Origin: Streptomyces lanatus
GTDB lineage: Bacteria > Actinomycetota > Actinomycetes > Streptomycetales > Streptomycetaceae
Assembly: GCF_014655715.1 (NCBI RefSeq)
Contig: NZ_BNBM01000007.1
Location: forward strand, 124,001-188,000
Direction of reading: 5' to 3'
DNA: 64,000 nucleotides
This document shows, one piece after another, positions 23,652-32,483 of this stretch. The notes beneath the pieces are model-generated. The model did not search any database. It saw only the letters and a program-made list of their open reading frames with translations, and was not told the DNA's origin. Positions within the stretch are counted from its first letter, which is position 1. The number at the start of each line of letters is the position of its first letter. A program made the translations under genes and the position numbers.

Positions 23652-26249
23652 ATGACCACTCCCGCGACCCCCGGAACCGGCTCGACGCCTGGCCCGACCG
23701 AGAACTCCATGCGTCGCGCCCTCAAACGCGCCCGTGACGGCGTCGCCCTCGACGTCTCCGAGGCCGCCGTCCTGCTCCAGGCCCGCGGCGAGGCACTCGA
23801 CGACCTCGCCGCGTCCGCCGCCCGGGTGCGCGACGCCGGCCTCGAAGCCGCGGGCCGGCCCGGCGTCATCACGTACTCGAAGAGCGTCTTCATCCCCCTC
23901 ACCCGGCTGTGCCGGGACAAGTGCCACTACTGCACCTTCGTCACCGTCCCCGGCAAGCTGCGCCGCGCCGGGCACGGGATGTTCATGTCCCCGGACGAGG
24001 TCCTCGACATCGCCCGCAAGGGCGCGGCCCTCGGCTGCAAGGAAGCCCTCATCACCCTCGGCGACAAGCCGGAGGACCGCTGGCCCGAGGCGCGGGAGTG
24101 GCTCGACGCGCACGGCTACGACGACACCATCGCCTACGTCCGCGCCATCTCCATCCGCATCCTGGAGGAGACGGGCCTGCTGCCCCACCTCAACCCGGGC
24201 GTCATGACCTGGACCGACTTCCAGCGCCTCAAGCCCGTCGCCCCGTCGATGGGCATGATGCTGGAGACGACCGCGACCCGCCTGTGGTCCGAGCCCGGCG
24301 GCCCGCACCACGGCTCCCCCGACAAGGAACCCGCCGTCCGCCTGCGCGTCCTGGAGGACGCGGGCCGCTCCTCCGCCCCCTTCACGTCCGGGATCCTGAT
24401 CGGGATCGGCGAGACGTACGAGGAGAGGGCGGAGTCCCTCTTCGCGCTCCGGAAGATCTCCCGCGCCTACCACGGCATCCAGGAACTGATCATCCAGAAC
24501 TTCCGCGCCAAGCCGGACACCGCGATGCGCGGCATGCCGGACGCCGAACTGGACGAACTGGTCGCGGCCGTCGCGGTCGCCCGCCTCATCATGGGCCCGG
24601 CCGGCAACATCCAGGCCCCGCCCAACCTCGTCGAGGGCGAGTACGCCCGCCTGATCGCGGCCGGCATCGACGACTGGGGCGGCGTCTCCCCGCTCACCAT
24701 CGACCACGTCAATCCTGAACGCCCCTGGCCGCAGATCGAGGAACTCAAAGAGCACTCGGCGGCAGCCGGCTTCGAACTGCGCGAACGCCTCTGCACCTAC
24801 CCGGAGTTCATCCAGCGCGGCGAACCCTGGCTCGACCCCCGCCTGCTCCCGCACGTCCGCGCCCTCGCCGACCCGGAGACCGGCCTCGCCCGCCCCGACG
24901 CGGTGGTCGAGGGCCACCCCTGGCAGGAGCCCGAGGAGGCCTTCGTCGCCTCCGGCCGCACCGACCTCCACACCACCATCGACACCGAGGGCCGTACGTC
25001 CGACCGCCGCGACGACTTCGACGAGGTGTACGGCGACTGGGGCGCCCTGCGCGAGGCGGCCGCCCCCGGGATGGAGCCGGAGCGCATCGACACCGACGTC
25101 CGCGAGGCGCTGCGGACCGCGGCCGACGACCCGACGAAGCTGACCGACGCCGAGGCCCTCGCCCTGCTGCACGCGGACGGACCGGCGCTGGACGCACTGA
25201 CTCGGATCGCGGACGACGTCCGCAAGTCAGCCGTCGGCGACGACGTGACGTACATCGTCACCCGCAACATCAACTTCACCAACGTCTGCTACACCGGCTG
25301 CCGCTTCTGCGCCTTCGCGCAGCGCCGCACCGACGCCGACGCCTACACCCTCTCCCTGGACCAGGTCGCCGACCGCGCCCAGCAGGCCTGGGACGTGGGC
25401 GCGGTCGAGGTCTGCATGCAGGGCGGCATCCACCCGGACCTGCCGGGGACGGCGTACTTCGACATCGCGAAGGCGGTGAAGGAGCGGGTCCCGGGCATGC
25501 ACGTCCACGCCTTCTCACCCATGGAGGTCGTGAACGGCGCGACCCGAACCGGACTCTCGATCCGCGAATGGCTGACGGCCGCGAAGGAAGCGGGCCTGGA
25601 CTCCATCCCCGGTACCGCCGCCGAGATCCTGGACGACGAGGTCCGCTGGGTCCTGACCAAGGGCAAGCTGCCCACGGCGACGTGGATCGAAGTGATCACG
25701 ACGGCGCACGAACTCGGCATCCGCTCCTCGTCCACGATGATGTACGGCCATGTCGACCAGCCCCGCCACTGGCTAGGCCACCTGCGCACCCTGGCCGGGA
25801 TCCAGCAACAGACCGGCGGCTTCACGGAGTTCGTGACGCTCCCCTTCATCCACACGAACGCGCCGGTGTACCTGGCGGGCATCGCCAGGCCGGGCCCATC
25901 CGTACGGGACAACCGCGCGGTCACGGCCATGGCCCGCCTCCTCCTCCACCCGCACATCCCCAACATCCAGACCAGCTGGGTCAAACTGGGCACGGAGGGC
26001 GCGGCCGAGATGCTCCGCTCCGGCGCCAACGACCTGGGCGGCACGCTCATGGAGGAGACGATCTCCCGCATGGCGGGTTCGTCGTACGGCTCCTACAAGT
26101 CGGTACGCGACCTCGTGGCGGTGGCCGAGACGGCCGGCCGCCCGGCCAGGCCCCGCACGACGCTGTACGGAGAGGTCCCGGAGGAACGCGTGCGCGCGGC
26201 GACCGCGTCCGACGGGCATCTGCCGGAGCTGCTGCCGGTGCTGGACTGA
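23652..26249 (+). CDS. fbiC: FO synthase, bifunctional CofG/CofH (FbiC)
   Basis: This 865-residue fusion carries two radical-SAM domains. The N-terminal CofG half has the cluster motif C87-x3-C91-x2-C94 (LCRDKCHYC) and the C-terminal CofH half has C546-x3-C550-x2-C553 (CYTGCRFC). Also visible are GIGETYEERAESL in the first half and QGGIHPDLPG, HAFSPMEV and MYGHVDQPRHWLGHLR in the second. FbiC joins a tyrosine-derived fragment to the ribityl-pyrimidine intermediate of flavin synthesis, making FO, the chromophore of coenzyme F420. Length and order match the actinobacterial fused form. The three LLM proteins and the Ddn-like protein nearby are likely users of the cofactor. Confidence 0.96.
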   Translation: MTTPATPGTGSTPGPTENSMRRALKRARDGVALDVSEAAVLLQARGEALDDLAASAARVRDAGLEAAGRPGVITYSKSVFIPLTRLCRDKCHYCTFVTVPGKLRRAGHGMFMSPDEVLDIARKGAALGCKEALITLGDKPEDRWPEAREWLDAHGYDDTIAYVRAISIRILEETGLLPHLNPGVMTWTDFQRLKPVAPSMGMMLETTATRLWSEPGGPHHGSPDKEPAVRLRVLEDAGRSSAPFTSGILIGIGETYEERAESLFALRKISRAYHGIQELIIQNFRAKPDTAMRGMPDAELDELVAAVAVARLIMGPAGNIQAPPNLVEGEYARLIAAGIDDWGGVSPLTIDHVNPERPWPQIEELKEHSAAAGFELRERLCTYPEFIQRGEPWLDPRLLPHVRALADPETGLARPDAVVEGHPWQEPEEAFVASGRTDLHTTIDTEGRTSDRRDDFDEVYGDWGALREAAAPGMEPERIDTDVREALRTAADDPTKLTDAEALALLHADGPALDALTRIADDVRKSAVGDDVTYIVTRNINFTNVCYTGCRFCAFAQRRTDADAYTLSLDQVADRAQQAWDVGAVEVCMQGGIHPDLPGTAYFDIAKAVKERVPGMHVHAFSPMEVVNGATRTGLSIREWLTAAKEAGLDSIPGTAAEILDDEVRWVLTKGKLPTATWIEVITTAHELGIRSSSTMMYGHVDQPRHWLGHLRTLAGIQQQTGGFTEFVTLPFIHTNAPVYLAGIARPGPSVRDNRAVTAMARLLLHPHIPNIQTSWVKLGTEGAAEMLRSGANDLGGTLMEETISRMAGSSYGSYKSVRDLVAVAETAGRPARPRTTLYGEVPEERVRAATASDGHLPELLPVLD

Positions 26250-26328
26250 GGAAGATCTCGACACCGGGGGTCGGTACGATGATCCGACCCTCGGTATCGA
26301 GGGCTGGAGTCCTGAGGAGATGCGTGCC

Positions 26329-26880
26329 GTGCCTGCTCCCAAGGTCTGGGTGACCGGTCTGACGGTGGGAGCGATAGCCGCCGTCGGCGCCCTTGCCGTG
26401 CAGGCCGAGAAGGGGCCGCACCCGACGGCCGCCAAGGCCCGCCCGGGCGCGTCGGCGTCGCCGGGCAAGAGCCCCGCCCCGACGAAGACCACGGCACCGG
26501 CGGCCGTACCGAAGAGCTCCGGCACCGGGCGCAGGGTCGTCTACTCCCTCGGGCAGAAGCGCGTCTGGCTGGTCGACGCGAGCGAGGAGTCCCGCCGTAC
26601 GTTCGCCGTCTGGGCGGGCACGGTGAGCCCGGACCCCGGCACCTACACGGTGTCCTCGCGCAACACGGCCACCACCGGCTCCGACGGTGTGCAGATCGAG
26701 AACATCATCTACTTCGCCGCGAAGTCGGGCATCTCCATCGCCTTCTCCAACGCCGTCGACGGCTCCTCGCCCCCGCCCGCCGAGGGAAAGCAGACCGGCG
26801 GGATCCGGATGCGCGCGGCGGACGGGGCGGCGCTGTGGACGTTCGGGGAGACGGGCACGTCAGTGGTCGTGGTGAAGTAG
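26329..26880 (+). CDS. L,D-transpeptidase (YkuD)-like exported protein lacking catalytic Cys and His
   Basis: The GTG at 26329 has GAGGAG 9 bases upstream and gives 183 residues; ATG 26320 abuts that motif and is less likely. A hydrophobic N-terminus (WVTGLTVGAIAAVGALAV) suggests export or anchoring, followed by an Ala/Pro/Ser linker. The last ~115 residues follow the YkuD pattern: RVVYSLGQKRVWLVDASE, a DPGTYTVSSRN strand, and GGIRMRAADGAALWTFGETGTSVVVV at the place of the usual HGC(V/I)R block. The nucleophilic Cys is Gly158 and the upstream I-H-G is F139-S140-N141. It cannot work as an L,D-transpeptidase; a structural or peptidoglycan-binding role is possible. Family assignment rests on my reading of the pattern. 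Confidence 0.7.
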   Translation: MPAPKVWVTGLTVGAIAAVGALAVQAEKGPHPTAAKARPGASASPGKSPAPTKTTAPAAVPKSSGTGRRVVYSLGQKRVWLVDASEESRRTFAVWAGTVSPDPGTYTVSSRNTATTGSDGVQIENIIYFAAKSGISIAFSNAVDGSSPPPAEGKQTGGIRMRAADGAALWTFGETGTSVVVVK

Positions 26881-26987
26881 GACTCGGAAGTAGGACTCGT
26901 ACGAGCGGGCCGCTGCATCTTTCGATGTAGACCGGATTCGACTTCGCTCATGACGATTACGTCCGATACGGCCGTGACGATGAAGGC

Positions 26988-28160
26988 ATGACGCACACGG
27001 ACGCGCGAGTGACCCGGACACCGCAGGCCGCCGACGGTGTTCCCACCGGACGACGGCTTCCCCTCCTCGACGTACTGCGCGGAGCGGCCATCCTCGGCAC
27101 GCTCATGACGAACGTATGGATCTTCACGGGGCCGGGTGCGGAGTGGGGAGCTCTGGAGGCCGGGACGGACATGGGGGTCGTGGCCGGCGTTTTCAGTGTG
27201 CTGGCCAACGGCAAGTTCCTCTCCCTGCTGACGATCCTGTTCGGCGTCGGACTCGCCATCCAGTACGCCTCGGCGGAGCGGCGCGGCCAGCCGTGGCCCG
27301 GGCGCTACCGGTGGCGGGCGCTGTTCCTGTTCGCCGAGGGCACGGTGCACTTCGTACTGGTCTTCGCCTGGGACGTACTGATGGGATACGCCGTCACCGC
27401 ACTCCTCGTCGCCTGGCTGCTGACCCGCTCGGAACGGGCGCAGCGACGGGTGATGTGGTGGGCGGCGGGCATCCATCTGACGCTGATGGCCCTGCTGACG
27501 GCGGCCCTGGCGGCTGCTGACAGCGACGGCGGCGGCGGAGGGGTCTCCCAGTCGGTCGTCGACCTGTACGCCCACGGCAGCTACCTGGACCAGATCACCT
27601 TCCGCCTGCAGAACGCGATAGCGCTCCGCATGGAACCCGTGCTGACCTTCTTCCTGCTGCTCTTCCTCTTCCTCCTGGGCGTACGGCTGTTCCGGGCGGG
27701 CGCCTTCGGCGCGGACGAGACGGGACGCCGACTGCGTTCCCGCCTGCTGGCGTGGGGCCTGGGCCTCGGCCTCCCGCTCAACATCGCGGCGACCCTCGCG
27801 GGCCAGGACCTCTTCCTCCTGGCCCGCTACGGCACCGCCCCGCTGCTGGCCGTCGGCTATATCGGCCTGATCGGCGCGGTGGTGGACCGGGTGCGGCGGC
27901 CGGGCCCGCTGATGACGGGCCTGACGTCGGTCGGCCGTACGGCACTCTCCGGCTATGTCCTGCAGAACGCCCTGTGCGTACTCGTCTCGTACGGCATCGG
28001 CCTGGGCCTGGCGGAGCGGCTGGACGACGCGAGGCCGTGGTGGGTGGTCAGCCTGTGGGCGGTGGTCTGCGCGGTGCTGATGGTCGGCTCCACGCTCTGG
28101 CTGCGGCGCTTCTCCGCAGGGCCCCTGGAGTCGATCCAGAAATGGGCCCTGCGGCACTGA
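26988..28160 (+). CDS. DUF418-family polytopic membrane protein
   Basis: The 390-residue protein has about eight to ten hydrophobic segments and the N-terminal signature LPLLDVLRGAAILGTLMTNVW of the DUF418/acyltransferase-like membrane superfamily. The block GKFLSLLTILFGVGLAIQ is also typical. The C-terminal DUF418 portion ends with VGRTALSGYVLQNALC and later GPLESIQKWAL. The biochemical role of DUF418 proteins is not established; related membrane acyltransferases modify extracellular sugars or lipids. GAAGG precedes the ATG. It converges on the DUF2165-like gene with a 7-base gap. Confidence 0.83.
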   Translation: MTHTDARVTRTPQAADGVPTGRRLPLLDVLRGAAILGTLMTNVWIFTGPGAEWGALEAGTDMGVVAGVFSVLANGKFLSLLTILFGVGLAIQYASAERRGQPWPGRYRWRALFLFAEGTVHFVLVFAWDVLMGYAVTALLVAWLLTRSERAQRRVMWWAAGIHLTLMALLTAALAAADSDGGGGGVSQSVVDLYAHGSYLDQITFRLQNAIALRMEPVLTFFLLLFLFLLGVRLFRAGAFGADETGRRLRSRLLAWGLGLGLPLNIAATLAGQDLFLLARYGTAPLLAVGYIGLIGAVVDRVRRPGPLMTGLTSVGRTALSGYVLQNALCVLVSYGIGLGLAERLDDARPWWVVSLWAVVCAVLMVGSTLWLRRFSAGPLESIQKWALRH

Positions 28161-28167
28161 GGCATCG

Positions 28168-28656
28168 TCAGCTGTCGCTCGGGGCCAGGTGGTTGACGAT
28201 CAGCACGACGCCGCTGAACAGGAACGCCCTGGTCGCGGCGTCGAGCCCGTTCCAGTCGCCCGACTGCCACATGGCGAACCACTCACCGCCGATGGCGATG
28301 AACCCGGCGCCGAAGAGCAGCATCAGCATCAGCAGGCCGTACGTGGAGAAACGGCGGGCACGGGCGAGGTCGCGGCGGAACCACAGCCACGTGCCGTATA
28401 TGAGCACGAGCGCGGCGACGGTCTCCCAGACGATGATCGCGACGTACGCCGCGTCCTGAAGTCCCTTGCTGGTGACGGCTCTCCACATCAGGTCCTCGTC
28501 CTTGAACGTGGTGTCCATCGCCAGGACATGCCGGACGAACTGCTGGTTCGTCCCGAAGTCGGTGATGTTCCCGAAGGCGACGAGGACGATGTAGAGGGCG
28601 ACGGTTCCGGTGAGGAGGGTGGCGGCGAGATGGAGGGTGCGGGGGGTGGTGGTCAT
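28168..28656 (-). CDS. DUF2165-like four-helix small membrane protein
   Basis: From ATG 28656 (AGGAAG 9 bases upstream) the product has 162 residues; an ATG three codons earlier lies directly against that motif. It shows four hydrophobic segments: LAATLLTGTVALYIVLVAF, AYVAIIVWETVAALVLIYGTW, STYGLLMLMLLFGAGFIAIG and AFLFSGVVLIVNHL. The first loop NITDFGTNQQFVRHVLAMDT matches the N-x-x-D-...-F-V-x-H-V-L-x-M-D pattern of DUF2165 proteins. The function of that family is unknown. It converges on the DUF418 gene. Confidence 0.78.
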   Translation of the reverse strand: MTTTPRTLHLAATLLTGTVALYIVLVAFGNITDFGTNQQFVRHVLAMDTTFKDEDLMWRAVTSKGLQDAAYVAIIVWETVAALVLIYGTWLWFRRDLARARRFSTYGLLMLMLLFGAGFIAIGGEWFAMWQSGDWNGLDAATRAFLFSGVVLIVNHLAPSDS

Positions 28657-28828
28657 GCGGATCATCTTCCTACGCCGCCGGGCCGGGCGGGCCCTGTGCG
28701 CTCGAACTCGAACTCGGGCTGATGGTCGGTCTGAGGGTAGGTCTGAGAGCGCGCGGGTGTCCGCCGTCTCTCGCGCTGCTCAAACCTCTGCCAGACTTCC
28801 GGTAGACCGGGCTACGGGGGTGGGGTGG

Positions 28829-31800
28829 ATGAGGCCGATGCGTCCGTCGATGCAGGAACTCATCGGGCGGCGCAGGCGGGCCGGGTTTGTGGGGCGGAGC
28901 GATGAGCGGGCCGCGTTCCGGGAGAACTTCGACGTTCCGCCGGAGGACGAGCGGCATCGGTTCCTGTTCCATGTGCACGGCAACGCCGGGGTCGGAAAGA
29001 CCTTCCTCGTACGGGAGTTGGAGCAGCTCGCCCGAGGGAAGGGGGCGTTGACGGCGTACGTCGACGAGAGCGTCGGCAGCGTGCCGGAGGCGATGGCTGC
29101 GATCAGCCGTCAATTCGCTGCCCAGGGACACAAGTTCAAGGAACTGGATCGACTACTGGCCGCGCACCGGGAACGGCGGCACGAGGCCGAGTCTGCCGCC
29201 GTCGCCACGCTCGCACCGGAGCCTGAGGGGCCGTCCGCGGGCAGCATGGCGGTGGCGCGTGCCGGGCTGGTCGGGCTGGGGATGGTGCCGGGGGTGGGCG
29301 CCTTCGCCGGTGCCCTCGACCCAGGCCAACTCGCACAGGGCGCCGACCGGTTGCGGTCAGGGCTCAGTGCGCGCTTCCGTAGCCAGGAGGACCTGCAGTT
29401 GGTCCTGTCCCCGGAGCGCGTGCTCACTCCGGTGCTGTTGAGTGAAATGTCCGACGCGGCGTCCGCGGCACCCTGGATCGTGCTGTTCTTCGATACGTAC
29501 GAGCGAACCGGGCCGTTCCTCGACGGGTGGCTGCACGAGGTGATGACGACGGACCGCCATGGCGCTCTTCCTGCCACCGTCGTCGTGGTGACCGCCGGCC
29601 AGCATGCGTTCGACACCGCCCGCTGGGGCGCCTTCGCCGACTTCATGACGGACGTGGCGCTCGGGCCCTTCACCGAAGCCGAAGCGCGCGGGTTGCTGGC
29701 GGACAGGGGCGTCGTGGCCGAACGTGTCGTGGAGGAGGTGCTGCGTCTGACAGGTGGACTGCCCCTGCTGGTTTCGACGCTGGCTGAGCAACGTCCCACC
29801 GAGCCGGACGACATAAGTGACCCCAGTGCCACCGCCGTCGAACGCTTTCTGAAGTGGGAGCAGGACCCGGTGCGCCAAGCGGTGGCACTCGGGTGCGCGC
29901 TGCCGCGACGTCTGGACATGGACGTTTTCCGGACGGTCGTGGAATGCCCGGACGAGGAGGCCGCCGCGTTGTTCGGCTGGCTGCACGGGCTGCCGTTCGT
30001 GGATGATCGCGGGGACCGGGCGCAGTACCACGACCTGGTACGTGAGCCGATGCTTCGGTTGCAGCGGCATCGCTCGCCGCGCAACTGGACCGAGCGACAC
30101 GAGCGGCTCGCAGGCGTCTTCGCCCGCTGGTGCGAGGAAGCGGCGGGCGATCTGCGCCCCGACGAGCTGTGGGAGCACGAGCCGTGGCGCGCCCTGCGGT
30201 TGGAGGCGACCTACCACCTGCTGTGCGCCCGGCCGCCGGCGGCTCTCGCCGGAGCCCTGCGGGACGTGATCGCGGCCTGCCGTGAGGACCAGGTGGTCGG
30301 CCGCCGCTGGGCGCTGATGCTGGAGGACGCGGGCGGTGCCACGGGCGACTCCGCACTGCGTGACCTGGGCCGACGTCTGCACGAGGCGCTGACGGACGCA
30401 GCGGACGGGAGGACCAGGGCAATGGATCTGCTCCTGTCCCACCCCGGGCTGGATGGCCGGGGACGGGCGATGGCGCACGCTCTGCGGGGCAGGGAGTTGC
30501 GGCACGCTCGGGAGTACGGGCGATCTCTGGCCGAGTACGACCGGGCGATCGAACTCGATCCGGGGCTGGTCCTGGCCCACTTCGGCCGTGGAGTCTGCCT
30601 CCAGTGGATGGGCGACTTCCCGGCGGCGCTCGCCGCACTCGACCGGGCGGACGAACTGGCCCCCGATACCGCGTGGATCATCGCCGAACGTGCGGAGGCC
30701 CATCGGCTCGCGGCACGTTTCGAGGAGGCCCTCGCCGACTGCGACCGGGCCCTCGCCCTCGATCCGACCGACGAATCCTGCCTGGCCGAGCGGGCCGTGT
30801 GCCTGCATGGTCTCGGGCGGCTCGACGAGGCGCTCGCCGACTTCAACCGTGCGCTGAGCATGGATCCGGAGTACGTCTGGGCGCTGGTGCGCAGGGCTCG
30901 CCTGCACCGCGCCAGGGAGGAGCCGGACAAGGAGTTCGCCGATCTCGACCGGGCGGTCTCTCTCGCGCCCGACGCGTCCTGGGTCGCCTCGGAACGCGGG
31001 GACGCCTACCGGCTCGCCGAGCGGTACGAGGAAGCCGTCGCGGAACTGGGCCGAGCGGTCTCCCTCCAGCCCGACCACCTCTCGGCCCTGGCGAGCCGCG
31101 GACAGGCTCTGTACGAGCTGGACCGGAACGAGGAGGCGCTGGCCGACCTCGACCGAGCCGTCGAACTGGACCCCGACTACGCGTGGGCGTTGGCGATGCG
31201 CTCCCGGGTGAGGCGGCGCCTGGACGACCCGGACGGCATGTTCGAGGATCTGCGCCGGGCCGTCGCGGCGGAACCGGACATCGACTGGATCAGCGCCGAA
31301 CTGGGCACGGCGTACCGGGTCACGGGCAGCTACGACGAGGCGGCCGCCGTCTTCCGTCGCATCCTGGAACGAAGTCCAGACTTCGATATCGCCCTGGCGG
31401 GTCTCGGAGCGATCCATCGAGTCCAGAAGGCCTACGAGGAGGCTCTGAGGTATCTGGACCGCGCCGTGGCGGCCGACTCGGAGTATGCGTGGGCCTACGG
31501 CCAGCGGGCGCGCGTCTGCCTGGCGATCGGGCGCATCGAGCCGGCGCTGGCCGATCTGGACCGCTGCGTCGCCCTGGACCCGGAGATGGACTGGGAGCGC
31601 GGGGCCGCGGTCGAACTGCTGGTGTGGTGCGGCCGTTGGGAAGAGGCGACAGCTCGGGTGGCCGACGCGGACCGGGGGGCGGAGCCCGACGAGGACCTGG
31701 ACGAGGCGCGCATCGAGATCCACCGGCATGCCGGGCAGTGGGCCGAGGCCCGCCGGATCGCCGAGCGGTTGCGCGAGAGGGATCCGGACGCCGGTACCTT

Positions 31801-32140
31801 CCACCTGGCCATGACCGTCGACCGGTCAGACGGGCCCCGGGCAGCCGAACCCCTCTGGCGCGAGCTGGCCCGGTCGGTGGAGGAAGCCGACGACATGGCC
31901 GAGCCGATGCGCGCCCAGGCACACTGCTTCCTCGGCTGCGCCCTGTTCGACTGGGCCGAGGCCGACCGGGGCCTGGCAGAACTCCTGGCCCTGGATCCCG
32001 CATGGGACGACCTCGCCCTCCTCGCAGACATGCTCACCGAACTCCTCGCGAGCCCCGACGCGGACCGGCCGGGCCTCGCCGGGTGCCTGGCAGCGGTCAC
32101 CGAGGCTCGGGATGCGATTCAGGCCCGTTATGCGGAGTGA
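28829..32140 (+). CDS. STAND/AAA-type ATPase with long C-terminal TPR array
   Basis: Starting at ATG 28829 the protein has 1103 residues; further ATGs at 28838 and 28850 are possible. After a short basic leader, FVGRSDERAAF precedes a P-loop HGNAGVGKTFLV (Lys57-Thr58). A Walker B-like strand WIVLFFDTYERTG lies near residue 220. A helical region (about 300-540) resembles the winged-helix and arm part of STAND NTPases. From about residue 545 to 960 run about eleven 34-residue TPRs (consensus EEALADLDRAVELDPDYAWAL), many with Trp at the inter-repeat turn. No recognisable N-terminal effector domain is present. STAND proteins act as ligand-triggered switches; here TPRs would be the sensor. Its end overlaps the convergent DUF397 gene by 13 bases. 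Confidence 0.8.
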   Translation: MRPMRPSMQELIGRRRRAGFVGRSDERAAFRENFDVPPEDERHRFLFHVHGNAGVGKTFLVRELEQLARGKGALTAYVDESVGSVPEAMAAISRQFAAQGHKFKELDRLLAAHRERRHEAESAAVATLAPEPEGPSAGSMAVARAGLVGLGMVPGVGAFAGALDPGQLAQGADRLRSGLSARFRSQEDLQLVLSPERVLTPVLLSEMSDAASAAPWIVLFFDTYERTGPFLDGWLHEVMTTDRHGALPATVVVVTAGQHAFDTARWGAFADFMTDVALGPFTEAEARGLLADRGVVAERVVEEVLRLTGGLPLLVSTLAEQRPTEPDDISDPSATAVERFLKWEQDPVRQAVALGCALPRRLDMDVFRTVVECPDEEAAALFGWLHGLPFVDDRGDRAQYHDLVREPMLRLQRHRSPRNWTERHERLAGVFARWCEEAAGDLRPDELWEHEPWRALRLEATYHLLCARPPAALAGALRDVIAACREDQVVGRRWALMLEDAGGATGDSALRDLGRRLHEALTDAADGRTRAMDLLLSHPGLDGRGRAMAHALRGRELRHAREYGRSLAEYDRAIELDPGLVLAHFGRGVCLQWMGDFPAALAALDRADELAPDTAWIIAERAEAHRLAARFEEALADCDRALALDPTDESCLAERAVCLHGLGRLDEALADFNRALSMDPEYVWALVRRARLHRAREEPDKEFADLDRAVSLAPDASWVASERGDAYRLAERYEEAVAELGRAVSLQPDHLSALASRGQALYELDRNEEALADLDRAVELDPDYAWALAMRSRVRRRLDDPDGMFEDLRRAVAAEPDIDWISAELGTAYRVTGSYDEAAAVFRRILERSPDFDIALAGLGAIHRVQKAYEEALRYLDRAVAADSEYAWAYGQRARVCLAIGRIEPALADLDRCVALDPEMDWERGAAVELLVWCGRWEEATARVADADRGAEPDEDLDEARIEIHRHAGQWAEARRIAERLRERDPDAGTFHLAMTVDRSDGPRAAEPLWRELARSVEEADDMAEPMRAQAHCFLGCALFDWAEADRGLAELLALDPAWDDLALLADMLTELLASPDADRPGLAGCLAAVTEARDAIQARYAE

Positions 32141-32328
32141 CGTGTGTGTGCGAGGAAGTCGGTCCAGGTGGCGGTGGTGAAGATGAGGCGGCCGCCTTCC
32201 CTGTCCTTGGAGTCGCGGACGTGGACGGTGGGGTGGGTGGGGGCGGCGGGGGATATGGCGACCTCGATGCAGTCACCGTCCTCGTTGCCGCTGTAGCTGC
32301 TCTTGAACCACTCCAGGGTGGGGGTCAT
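32128..32328 (-). CDS. DUF397 protein without an adjacent XRE partner
   Basis: The 66-residue protein is a complete DUF397 domain: WFKSSYSGNEDGDCIEVA, then VHVRDSKDREGGRLIFTTATWTDFL. These small proteins usually sit beside an XRE/DUF5753 DNA-binding gene and are thought to modulate it in differentiation. Here no such gene adjoins; the neighbours are the STAND-TPR gene (13-base 3' overlap) and a methyltransferase gene on the other strand. Its ATG (32326-32328) lies in a CATG that also offers an ATG to the methyltransferase on the forward strand. Confidence 0.85.
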   Translation of the reverse strand: MTPTLEWFKSSYSGNEDGDCIEVAISPAAPTHPTVHVRDSKDREGGRLIFTTATWTDFLAHTRHSA

Positions 32329-32483
32329 GTCTCTTCTCCCATGAGGCCGCCGTCACCGACCGGGAGCGACTCGCGGGGAGCGCCTACCGCAGCGGACGGG
32401 ACCTGGCCGCACGTCAATCGCTCTACCGGTGGCAGACGCCCCGTTACGACCTGCCCGGCATCGTCACCGAGCAGCTGAGCGGT

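Noticed and set aside
28157..28171. CTGAGGCATCGTCAG, one mismatch from the regulon palindrome
   Set aside because: It spans the stop codons of two convergent genes, far from any start, so a chance match is likelier than an operator.
30500..31700. Regular ~102-base periodicity resembling a repeat or CRISPR-like array
   Set aside because: The period equals 34 codons and the units diverge; it is the coding pattern of TPRs, not a DNA repeat array.
29357..31804. Very long reverse-strand open frame opposite the TPR array
   Set aside because: It is a by-product of GC-rich codon use opposite a clear STAND-TPR gene; it has low-complexity composition and no domains. Similar antisense frames at 6262-9126 and 38285-40981 were rejected for the same reason.
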